Positions 9,770 to 19,186 of a DNA stretch of 64,000 bases are shown here, one piece after another. Source of the stretch: Anthoceros angustus (Eukaryota; Streptophyta; Anthocerotopsida; Anthocerotales; Anthocerotaceae); NCBI GenBank assembly GCA_010909165.1, contig MU008167.1, forward strand, positions 1,228,001 through 1,292,000, read 5' to 3'. The notes under the pieces are model-generated. The model did no database searches, had not been told where the DNA came from, and saw only the letters and a list, made by a program, of their open reading frames with translations. A program made the position numbers and the translations under genes. Every line of letters begins with the position of its first letter. The stretch's first letter is position 1.

Positions 9770-10700
9770 CACTCCCGATCTGTACCTATTTCCGAGATGG
9801 CAAAAACTGACAATCATCGACAAAACTACTGGCCTGTAGGATAGCAGGAGTGTTACTGAGAAATTCTGGCCTGAATGGCTCTGAGGTGCACTCACTGTGG
9901 CCCTGCAACATAGAAATGACCTCTTTGATGCTGGGCCGCCTCTGGGGTGTTCCTTGGGCACAAAGTAGAGCAATGTGCACCGACTTGAACACCTCCTCTG
10001 CTGCAGCTTCAGAGTCATCCTTGATCCTGGGGTCAAGTATGTCCTGTAGTTTACCATCTTCATTCCTGTCCCAGGCTGCAGATTCAGAACTTGTTAGTGT
10101 TTCAAAATGGACTGAACATTGCATTATTGATTGGTCCTGGGTTGTAGCTGGAAGACCCATTCCAGCAGAAACACTGGTGCCCTGGCGTCCCTGAAATCCA
10201 TGTTTCTTCGACCATTAACAACTTCCAGAACCAGCACTCCAAAGCTGAAAATATCAGCTTTTTCAAGGCGTATTCAGGTGCAAGGTACCCTTTCAGTGCA
10301 CATGGCATTAACCAACAGTACCAACTGGTCAGAAGGGACCTTTCCACATCCAGATCCAGTCACCATTTGATGTTAAAAAAGTGATGCATTGCTTACGCCG
10401 GCAAACCTAGTGCTGACATGACTCTTCTCTTCTACAAAGAACTTGGTCGGACCGAACTCAGAGATTTTTGGCTGCAAGTTTTGTCTAGGAGCACATTGCT
10501 GGCCTTGATACCACGATGGACTATCCGTCTCTTACTTTGATGAAGGTAAGCCAGACCTTTGGCAGTTCCCAGAAGCCTAAGTTGTCACACACAAGCCGCC
10601 TGGTGACGACTTGGGTGTTCCATGGTCATTGCCGGTCATTGCCCTGGTCACTCTGTGAGCCTTCACCCTTGTGCCCGTTGAATTCATCTCCACCTGGCTA
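9770..10700 (-). pseudogene. Receptor-like kinase pseudogene, minus-strand part of unit 1
   Basis: Reading leftward there is the catalytic-loop block (10462-10700: [20 protein letters not shown]), GYLAPEYAL and FSFGVLVLEVVNGRR (10180-10350), then the tail CAQGTPQRRPSIKE (9770-10160). The catalytic Asp of HRD is Gly (HRG), and the blocks are in different frames. It is a decayed kinase with no expected activity. Confidence 0.82.
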
Positions 10701-10749
10701 ACTGGCACAAGGATGCGTCCGGTTCCTCAGCTTACAAAGGCATCGGAGC

Positions 10750-11400
10750 CGGCCTCCAAATGTATTCTCTCAGTGCTATAAAGTCAGCCACAGCGAGATT
10801 TGATGTTCGAAACAAGCTGGGCGAGGGAGGCTTTGGAATTGCATACGAGGTGCATAAAGTGTTCAACCTGCAGCAATGACATTGGGCTCAAGCATTCCTG
10901 ACTAGGTACATAGAGTGGTTGTACTCCTCCCTGGCAGGGAGTTTTGCAGGATGGGACAGAAGTGGCGGTGAAACATATGGCAAAGACCTCAAGTCAAGGA
11001 ACACCCGAGTTTATGAATTAGGTGGCTCTAATTGGACACTCACAGCATGAGAACTTGGTGAAGCTTTTTGTGTACTGTCTAGAAGCAGAGGAGGGGTTAT
11101 TGGTGTACGAATTCATGGAGACGGGCCACCTCCACCAAGAACTCTTTGGTATTCATGAAAGCTTTAGCTTCATTCATTGTTGCACCTGTAGAGACCGGCA
11201 TCCGCTCTCCGGAAGCCTTTCAACATCGTTCTTGAACTGCCAAAGGTCTGGCATGCCCTTCATCAAAGTCAGAGACGGATATTTCATCGTGATATCAAGG
11301 CCAGCAATGTGCTCCTAGGCCAAAAGTCTGCGACTTCGGTCTGGCCAAGTTCAGAGGAGAAGAGACATGTCAGCACTAGGGTTGCCGGCACCATGCATCA
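10750..11400 (+). pseudogene. Receptor-like kinase pseudogene, plus-strand part of unit 1
   Basis: The blocks are IKSATARFDVRNKLGEGGFG (glycine loop, about 10770-10850), VALIGHSQHENLVKL to LLVYEF (11020-11130) and HALHQSQRRIFHRDIKASNV (11240-11320). A TAG interrupts the alphaC region where Glu is expected (near 11020). It lies back-to-back with the minus-strand pseudogene, so similar kinase parts face opposite ways. Confidence 0.82.
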
Positions 11401-11652
11401 CTTTCAAGCATCAATTGGTTACTGAATCTGGATGCGGAAAGGTCCTTCTGACCAGTTAGTGTTGGTTGATGCCATGTGCACTCAGTGTTAACCAGTGTTT
11501 CTGCTCGAATGGGTATCGTCCAGCTACAACCCAGGACCAATAGATAACGCAATGTTCAGTCCCTTTGAAACACTAACAAGTCCTGATTCTGCAGGCCTGG
11601 GACAGGTATGAAGAAGGTAAACTACAGGACAGTTGACCAGGATCAAGGATTA

Positions 11653-13579
11653 CCTTGTAGGATTGTCGACGTCCAAGGACCATGACCAGGATTTAACCAT
11701 CCAGCACTCCCGATCTGTACCTATTTCCGAGATGGCAAAACTGACAATCATCGACAAAACTACTGGCCTGTAGGATAGCAGGAGTGTTACTGAGAAATTC
11801 TGGCCTGAATGGCTCTGAGGTGCACTCACTGTGGCCCTGCAACATAGAAATGACCTCTTTGATGCTGGGCCGCCTCTGGGGTGTTCCTTGGGCACAAAGT
11901 AGAGCAATGTGCCGACTTGAACACCTCCTCTGCTGCAGCTTCAGAGTCATCCTTGATCCTGGGGTCAAGTATGTCCTGTAGTTTACCATCTTCATTCCTG
12001 TCCCAGGCTGCAGATTCAGAACTTGTTAGTGTTTCAAAATGGACTGAACATTGCATTATTGATTGGTCCTGGGTTGTAGCTGCACCAGAAGAGGTGTTCA
12101 AGTTGGTGCATATTGCTCTATTTTGTGCCCAAGGAACACCCCAGAGGCGGCCCAGCATCAAAGAGATCATTTCTATGTTGCAGGGCCACAGTGAATGTAC
12201 CTCAGTGCCATCCAGGCCAGAATGTTGAGTAACACTTCTGCTATCCTACAGTCCAGTAGCTTTGTCGAAGACTGGCAGTTTTGCCACTTCGGAAATAGGT
12301 ACAGATTGGGAGTGATTGGTGTTGACAATTCTATCCAAACTTGGGTTACGGCAACCCCTTCAAACCAAGTCTCACAGATTTTTGGCTGCAAGTTTTGTCT
12401 AGGAGCACATTGCTGGCCTTGATACCACGATGGACTATCCGTCTCTTACTTTGATGAAGGTAAGCCAGACCTTTGGCAGTTCCCAGAAGCCTAAGTTGTC
12501 ACACACAAGCCGCCTGGTGACGACTTGGGTGTTCCATGGTCATTGCCGGTCATTGCCCTGGTCACTCTGTGAGCCTTCACCCTTGTGCCCGTTGAATTCA
12601 TCTCCACCTGGCTAACTGGCACAAGGATGCGTCCGGTTCCTCAGCTTACAAAGGCATCGGAGCCGGCCTCCAAATGTATTCTCTCAGTGCTATAAAGTCA
12701 GCCACAGCGAGATTTGATGTTCGAAACAAGCTGGGCGAGGGAGGCTTTGGAATTGCATACGAGGTGCATAAAGTGTTCAACCTGCAGCAATGACATTGGG
12801 CTCATGAAGCATTCCTGACTAGGTACATAGAGTGGTTGTACTCCTCCCTGGCAGGGAGTTTTGCAGGATGGGACAGAAGTGGCGGTGAAACATATGGCAA
12901 AGACCTCAAGTCAAGGAACACCCGAGTTTATGAATTAGGTGGCTCTAATTGGACACTCACAGCATGAGAACTTGGTGAAGCTTTTTGTGTACTGTCTAGA
13001 AGCAGAGGAGGGGTTATTGGTGTACGAATTCATGGAGACGGGCCACCTCCACCAAGAACTCTTTGGTATTCATGAAAGCTTTAGCTTCATTCATTGTTGC
13101 ACCTGTAGAGAGACCGGCATCCGCTCTCCTGGAAGCCTCGGTTCAACATCGTTCTTGGAACTGCCAAAGGTCTGGCATGCCCTTCATCAAAGTCAGAGAC
13201 GGATATTTCATCGTGATATCAAGGCCAGCAATGTGCTCCTAGGCCAAAAGTCTGCGACTTCGGTCTGGCCAAGTTCAGAGGAGAAGAGACATGTCAGCAC
13301 TAGGGTTGCCGGCACCATGCATCACTTTCAAGCATCAATTGGTTACTGAATCTGGATGCGGAAAGGTCCCTTCTGACCAGTTAGTGTTGGTTGATGCCAT
13401 GTGCACTCAGTGTTAACCAGTGTTTCTGCTCGAATGGGTATCGTCCAGCTACAACCCAGGACCAATAGATAACGCAATGTTCAGTCCCTTTTGAAACACT
13501 AACAAGTCCTGATTCTGCAGGCCTGGGACAGGTATGAAGAAGGTAAACTACAGGACAGTTGACCCAGGATCAAGGATTA
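11653..13579. repeat. Tandem duplication unit 2 (receptor-kinase debris)
   Basis: This is the second copy of the ~1.93-kb unit. It differs from unit 1 by small indels and by replacement of about 310 bp (unit 1 10150-10460) with about 290 bp of plus-strand kinase tail (12082-12370). That inserted sequence recurs at 13587-13870. Confidence 0.85.
11719..12304. repeat. Inverted repeat of receptor-kinase tail, ~225-bp arms
   Basis: The left arm (11719-11942) carries the kinase tail on the minus strand. The right arm (12082-12304) carries the same tail on the plus strand, ending PQRRPSIKEIISMLQGHSE. The arms are closely similar and separated by about 140 bp, so a transcript in either direction could fold into a long hairpin. 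Confidence 0.75.
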
Positions 13580-13740
13580 CCTTGTAGCTGCACCAGAAGA
13601 GGTGTTCAAGTTGGTGCATATTGCTCTATTTTGTGCCCAAGGAACACCCCAGAGGCGGCCCAGCATCAAAGAGATCATTTCTATGTTGCAGGGCCACAGT
13701 GAATGTACCTCAGTGCCATCCAGGCCAGAATGTTGAGTAA
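12675..13740 (+). pseudogene. Receptor-like kinase pseudogene, longest plus-strand copy
   Basis: In order it holds the glycine loop (KLGEGGFG), alphaC with an in-frame TAG, the hinge [27 protein letters not shown], and after a gap the tail FCAQGTPQRRPSIKE (13590-13740). The DFG-to-APE stretch and helix F are degraded. It shows what the parental gene looked like but cannot make a kinase. Confidence 0.8.
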
Positions 13741-14089
13741 CACTTCTGCTATCCTACAGTCCAGTAGCTTTGTCGAAGACTGGCAGTTTTTGCCACTTCG
13801 GAAATAGGTACAGATTGGGAGTGATTGGTGTTGACAATTCTATCCAAACTTGGGTTACGGCAACCCCTTCAAACCAAGTCTCACAGATGGTGTATTGTTC
13901 CCTGTATGTACATTGGCTGGACCGCTGAATCGATGTGCACCAACATCCGGAACTCGTGATTTTCTCGGTTCATCCCGTGATGCCCACTGGGTGTTAGACG
14001 TTTCAAGCAACTCAAGGTTTCCAGGTCTACAGGATTCTTCTATAATGTATTCCTTGACGAGTATTCCTTCCACATGATACATTACGTAG
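13741..14089. other. Duplicated 3' flank of the kinase tail, then spacer
   Basis: 13741-13870 repeats 12233-12370. After that no gene was recognised up to the 3D-domain fragment. Confidence 0.5.
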
Positions 14090-14225
14090 GTGCACGAAGG
14101 AATCGATTTGATCTTCCACCGAATTCATCCATTATGGACACGGCCATCGGGAAGCCTTACATAACTTTCTGCAGCTCCTTGACGAAAAGCTTGGCGTTGT
14201 GAAAGGTCGTCGCTGGAAGTTTCCT
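14090..14225 (-). pseudogene. Fragment of a 3D-domain gene copy
   Basis: On the minus strand the sequence matches the region of the gene at 8206-8859 that encodes LPAFTKLYV...RLPSGKVHNG. It carries frame breaks and stops. Only about 135 bp survive. Confidence 0.65.
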
Positions 14226-14234
14226 CAGACAGTC

Positions 14235-14460
14235 TCAGAAACCCAGAATGCATTAAGCTCAGAATTGAGGAGCAGAACCCAGAATTCAAACAAACCCCAG
14301 AGCCTCAAATTCCTGTGCTGAACTTAGGCAGGTTCAGTCTTGTGAATTCGGTTGCTTGAGTCACCAGGTAAGGTTTTCCTGTTCAGCGAAGGTTTCGACC
14401 GATCCGGCATGGAAGCTATGTGCTCCTGTTGATGCCGGAAGTTATGTGCTCCTGTCACAG
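14235..14460 (+). pseudogene. Third copy of the exonuclease leader and start region
   Basis: The frame NPECIKLRIEEQNPEF then KQTPEPQIPV is followed by a segment with the start-region word encoding MEAMC (ATG near 14411). The same order occurs at 6480-6170 (minus) and 18966-19200 (plus). No nuclease exons follow. Confidence 0.65.
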
Positions 14461-14529
14461 GAGTTCACTTCAGGTTGCTGTCTCTTGGTGTGGAAGGTAC
14501 ACCAGAAGCTCACTTAGGTTGGTGCTCAT

Positions 14530-14667
14530 TTTAGGTGGGTCTCTTGGTGTTTAGGTTGGTCTCTTATGTTGGTCTCTTGGTATTTTGGTTGGTCTCTTGG
14601 TATTTTAGGTTGGTCTCTTGGTATTTTAGGTTGGTCTCTTGGTGTTCTAGGTTGGTCTCGGCGTGAC
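14530..14667. repeat. ~21-bp tandem repeat (ggttggtctcttggtattt type)
   Basis: Six or so imperfect units end in GGTCTC(G). Spacing is 20-21 bp, and the first units are shorter. Confidence 0.85.
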
Positions 14668-14734
14668 GGCAGCAGGCTCCTGTGTGTTGGTGTAGAGGCT
14701 ACAACAAGGGAAACAATTTTGCCTATCTGTTTGA

Positions 14735-14855
14735 AGACAATGACAAACAATGACTGATGACAGACCCTGATCAAACAATGACTGATGATAGACCTTAATC
14801 AAACAATCACAGACCCTAATCAAACAATTACTGATGACAGACCCTAATCAAATAC
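14735..14855. repeat. ~33-bp tandem repeat, four degenerate copies
   Basis: Repeated blocks of CAAACAATGACTGATGA and CAGACCCTAAT run through this stretch. Confidence 0.8.
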
Positions 14856-15059
14856 AAGCCCTAATCACACGGGTCACAATAAAGCATAAAGACAGAACCA
14901 AGGTTTCTTCAATGCCAGTAACGACAGAACCAAGGTTTCTTGAAAGCCATTTTCTCATCTGTGTGGACACGGAGCAAAACAATGCTCTTAGATGATGACT
15001 CGGGCTACCTATACTCTAGCAAGTGCGAAAAGCGACCTTGCAAAGAAGCAACCCTGAAG

Positions 15060-15360
15060 AACCAAAATCTGCCCAATCGACTACTGACCTATTTCCCCGT
15101 TCACCCAAATCTGCCCAGTCGACTACTTACCTATTTCCCCGCTTACCAAAATCTGCCCAGTCGACTACTGACCTAATTCCCTGTGTACCAAAATCTGCAC
15201 AGTCGAATACTCACCTACCTATTTCCCTGGCCCAGTCGACTGCTTCCTATTTCCCTGTTTACCAAAATCAGCCCAGTCAACTACTGCCCTATTTCCCTAT
15301 CCTCCACCGTACCAAAATCTGCTCCGCCGACTACTTATCTATTTCCCTATCCTCCATCGT
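15060..15360. repeat. ~40-bp tandem repeat, about eight degenerate copies
   Basis: The unit core is AATCTGCCCAGTCGACTACT followed by a CCTATTTCCC stretch. The last unit overlaps the 3' end of the hydrolase gene and supplies its final codons and stop. Confidence 0.85.
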
Positions 15361-17148
15361 GTCGGAGAAAAGAGTGGTGATAATCTTATCAGCAACACCA
15401 GGAACTAATTGGAGGATGTGGCCATGCTTGGGCAACTCGTGATAATCTATCCAGAGAAGCTGTGATGCAATGTACCTCTGCAACACAGCAGGAACCAAAT
15501 AATCTTCATCCCCCTGCCATACGTGAACCGGGATAAAAGGATTGTGCAAGTCCAGAGGACTAAAAGTCCACTTCCCAAAGCTGACCAAGATATCCCGGTG
15601 GAGGGATTCGTGAACCCCTTGCACTGTATTGTTCTTCAGTCTCTGCCACACAAAACAGAAGCGATTATTGTCTCTCTAAGCAAATTTCAAAACGTATTTG
15701 CTTGTGACGGTGGAAGATGGGATAGGATTTTCTCACCAAGCCGAAGCCTCCTACTTTGTCCAGTTTCTGCAGCACTTCAACGTCCGTCCCCACTAAACGA
15801 CGTTTACTTCCAGGAGCTGCACTGGATTTTGGGAAAATCTTTTGTGTCATCCACCAGTAGTTGAGCCAAGGTAGATGATGGGCGACTGAGAGGGCAACCT
15901 TGTCGTTCAAATATTGAGTATCCCATCCCTCCTTGGCCACGTTCGCGGGAAAGCCATCCCACCAAAAGTTGACAACAGGAGCTTCCATGGCCACTCCAGC
16001 AATTCTGTCCACAAGGTGAGGTTAAATGTCAGCGACCTTGTCAATAGGCTCTTAACATGGTTGTGCTGGACATGACATACCTGTGCTGGATGTATTTAAG
16101 GCAAGACCAAGCTGTCACTCCTCCCATCGAGGTAGATATAATGTAAAACTTCTCTCCAAGATTCAAGGCAGCTGCAAGCTCATCGACATCCTGTGCTGAA
16201 CTCTTTGGAGTGCGTCCTGGATGAGGATCACTTTCTCCATATCCAGGTCTATCAAAAGAAACGAGATACACACCGAACTTTTCAAGAACCTCCTGCAAAG
16301 AGTTGAGAATTGAGTCAAAAGGATTGGTACCTACCAACATACACCACCACTAACACCTACCTACAACCATATAACACCACGACACACCGCAACTCTACGC
16401 CGTCAACAAGTTCCTACACTTCCGACGAGTTTTGTGCTGGAGAGATCAGATACCAACCTGACCACAAAAGTACACCAACGCAACCACATAAGTACACGAG
16501 CGCACCTTAGAAGCCGGAAATAGGTCTTTTCGACCCCCTGTAAACCCATGCAAAGTTATGGCAAAAACCTTCGCCCTTTCTTTCGGAACACCACCCTCGT
16601 GGTATGCCAAATACCGCCCATCCGAAAGCCGGATACGAGAAGCTGTGACAGGAGGGCCTCCTGGGGTCCCAACGACAGTGGGTGCAGGAGGAACAAAATA
16701 AAGATAAATCACACCTGCCAGCCCAGCTAAAAGAGCAACAAGCAACGCCGGCCCCGGAAGAACAAAAAGTCCTCCTGCCATCACACCCAGCAAACAAACA
16801 CGAAATCAGAGATCATGTGAGTGAAGAGATGCACACAAACGAGAATGCCACACAAAGCCTAACCACACTGAAAATAAGGAACAGATCCTTCCATATCCAA
16901 TTCTATCTACCAACAACCCACCTGATTCAAGCAACTTCCAAAACAGCGGACTTTCTTAATGACGTGACACCTTCCTTCCTTGAGAACTCACACAACAGGG
17001 ACCCGATACCAAGAACCTCACACCTTGCTTAGCAGCTTACAAACCGAAACTTTTCCTTCAAGTGCATACCTTCTCTTCCTTTCTTCGATCCCTTCCCTCG
17101 CGTGTGAGCCCGTGCGGAGGCCGCAGAGATACGCTTCTTGTCAGCCAT
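15331..17148 (-). CDS. Membrane-anchored alpha/beta hydrolase
   Basis: Five exons (17148-17070, 16774-16506, 16292-16081, 16004-15737, 15642-15331) join to 379 residues with consistent phases. The N-terminal exon encodes KKRISAASARAHTR, a conserved opening in a plant alpha/beta-hydrolase group. One hydrophobic segment (LLVALLAGLAGVIYLYF) then anchors the protein. The core has FDRPGYGESDPHPGRTPKS, the nucleophile elbow STSMGG (Ser171), the acid in WQGDEDYLVP and the histidine in KHGHILQ. The elbow lacks the usual first Gly (GxSxG reads SxSxG). The natural substrate is unknown for this group; an esterase or lipase-like role is inference. The last six codons and the stop lie in the 40-bp satellite. 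DAD1 follows upstream on the same strand. Confidence 0.9.
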
Positions 17149-17821
17149 GGCAGATAGAAAATTCCAAACTTGTGAGGCGCTAGATGAAATCAGACCACGC
17201 AATCTCTCTCACAATACCACACAATGGTGGTTGGTGGTCAGAATCATAGCACATGTGCTGCTGGCATTGTGGAAGCGGTGTAGATCCCAGCTAGAGCTGC
17301 CCGCAGGCGCCAGACAAGCCAAACGAAGCAATCTGAGGCAGGCCGTCCAGTAGCGCCACGCCGTGCACTCTGGAAGGCCGCCAGACAGTGGAGAATAAGA
17401 TTTTGTTGCCGCCCGTCCTGGCGGCATTAATTCAGTGCCACTGACCACATCCTTTGGATTCTCTTTCTGTCGACCAATGAGCATGGGACACGTCCTTTCT
17501 TACACACATGCTTCGCTGCCTGTACAGTTCACATCGCCCTCTCACACTCCCGGCGTGATCCGACTGGTGCGCACGATGAAGCTCAGTTGATGGTCCACAA
17601 CCCTCAATTACTGTTCCATTACTAATCAGAGCACAAAGTTCCATTGCCGAGCATTGCGAATGCTCCTGTGCTCAGCACAGCTTACTTGCTGCTCGGTGAC
17701 TAACAGGGTGTGCCGGTGTTGGGAAGCCAACAAAATGACACCCAGACTCTACAACATGAAGCTGAGGAATCTACCTACTATCCCGCTTTCCTTTATAGAT
17801 TAGCAGTTTAGAGGCGTGCCA
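17149..17821. other. Spacer between hydrolase 5' end and DAD1 3' end
   Basis: This contains the hydrolase promoter region and the DAD1 3' untranslated region. Open frames here lack family resemblance. Confidence 0.5.
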
Positions 17822-18618
17822 TCACCCCAGGAAATTCATGATCACTAGATGCAGCACGAGGTTACATAGCACGAAGTCTGCAAAGGCTCGTTCCCGAGGC
17901 AGGTCCTGCACATGGCCAGCACAGTGCTCAGTTAGCACCCACATGTCTACCAATACGCGCCAAAAGAGAAAATCAGTGAGTCTTCTGGACTAAAGCTTGG
18001 AAGGTGGCCCGAACCATTCAGCTAGGGCAAAAAGTGTGTCACCTTGAATTCTTTGTTCTCCTTGTTGACTTGCATCCGTAAGCAGACTGAAAATCAGACC
18101 AGGAGCGCATCAGAATGAAGCCGGACATGTGATGAAAATGCATTGTTTCCAGTAAAACTTTATGGACGGTCAAGCGAAGTAACCTGCGAGCACAGCTGTG
18201 CCAACGCTGGAGAGAACTCCGGACAGAAATGCATTGAAAGGAAAGGTTCCAACCACCGCCATGTACAAGACCTAAAACAGAGGCCAGAAAAGTCTCAGCT
18301 CCAAGAACAAAGCTTACAGGATGCAAGGCTGTGGGGTCATTTTTAGCACCACAATCTCCCGACAAACATCCAGGTCATGCCGGAAGTTACCTGAATAGCA
18401 GCAGTCGTGATGGCAAAGAGAACGTACAGATCGATCACCTACACATGGGGATCAGGATTTCAGTAACTGGTACAAGCCAGCAGGCAGCCAGGTTGAGAGG
18501 CATCCCAAAGGACTAGGGCAATTGAGCAACACACCTTAAGCTTGGCTGGAGTGGATGCGTAAGATGACTTGAGCGAGCGATAGAGAACCTTTACATCATT
18601 CACAGTGCCGCTCGCCAT
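17822..18618 (-). CDS. DAD1: Oligosaccharyltransferase subunit DAD1 (OST2)
   Basis: Five exons (18618-18535, 18438-18391, 18271-18184, 18086-18043, 17905-17822) give 115 residues, the normal size for DAD1. The order is VLYRSLKSSYASTPAKLK, VIDLYVLFAITTAAIQ, VLYMAVVGTFPFNAFLSG, CLRMQVNKENKEFK and DLPRERAFADFVLCNLVLHL, ending MNFLG. DAD1 is a three-helix ER membrane subunit needed for assembly of the complex that transfers the lipid-linked glycan to asparagines, and its loss triggers cell death in animals and plants. An in-frame ATG at 18735 would add 39 residues absent from the family, so I chose the ATG at 18618. RFT1, another N-glycosylation factor, lies 30 kb away but this is not a cluster. 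Confidence 0.96.
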
Positions 18619-19186
18619 ATCTCCAATCCTACCCGCAATCCGCGACAGATGCCTCAAAATTTCCAACAAGTCTTCCCCCGGCCGCCCGCAACTCGATAGA
18701 CGCAGTCGTTCTTCACCGAAAAAAAACATACTCATGCCGCTTTACCTCAACTAATTAACCAGAGTTACGGGTATAAGGTTAAGGACCTAACCATGGTTAA
18801 CGTTTCCCGCCATCTTACGATTTCAGCTTCATGCCACAAGGCGGTGAAACGCGTCTCATGTCTCAGCATTGTGATCTTGCGGTCTCTTGCTGCTGACGCT
18901 TGCGTTCGTGACGCCGCCAATGCCGCGGGCTCTCAGCAGTTCTTTCGGAGGGAGAATTCAAGCAAAGCACAGAGCCTTATATTCCTCTTCTGAAAATTGC
19001 GTCTGACTCGGAAGCGGAGAGGTGCGTGGAGCTGCTGGCGTCTTTGATTTTCACTGAGGGAGTTGATTCTTGTGAATCTTGTGTTGCAAGCAACAGTTGA
19101 GCTTTTCCTGTTCAAAGAAGGTTTCGGATTTTTCTGATGCAGTGTTGGAGCTAACGGCCGCAGTGCCTCAGGATCAGAGCTCCGAA
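18619..19186. promoter_or_regulatory. Divergent promoter region, DAD1 / exonuclease
   Basis: DAD1 starts leftward at 18618 and the exonuclease rightward at 19187, so 568 bp serve both. 18966-19110 contains the leader frame (EFKQSTEPYIPLLKIASD) that is repeated at 6350-6470 and 14235-14330. It has no in-frame ATG here and a stop upstream, so it is more likely untranslated leader than a coding exon. Confidence 0.5.

Larger units (their letters stand above)
9718..11652. repeat. Tandem duplication unit 1 (receptor-kinase debris)
   Basis: This unit is nearly identical to 11653-13579 over most of its length. The word CCTTGTAG starts each unit (9718, 11653) and also follows the second (13580), so the copies meet at a short shared word. 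Between 10150 and 10460 the two units differ: unit 1 has a minus-strand kinase lobe where unit 2 has a plus-strand kinase tail. Confidence 0.85.

Noticed and set aside
9718-13740. Functional receptor-like kinase cluster
   Set aside because: Every copy has frame breaks, an in-frame stop in the alphaC region or a lost catalytic Asp.
15060-15360. Spaced direct repeats resembling a CRISPR array
   Set aside because: Units are contiguous and degenerate with no unique spacers, and the context is a plant nuclear genome.
17209-17644. Minus-strand frames between hydrolase and DAD1
   Set aside because: No conserved motifs; the intervals are explained as promoter and 3' flank.
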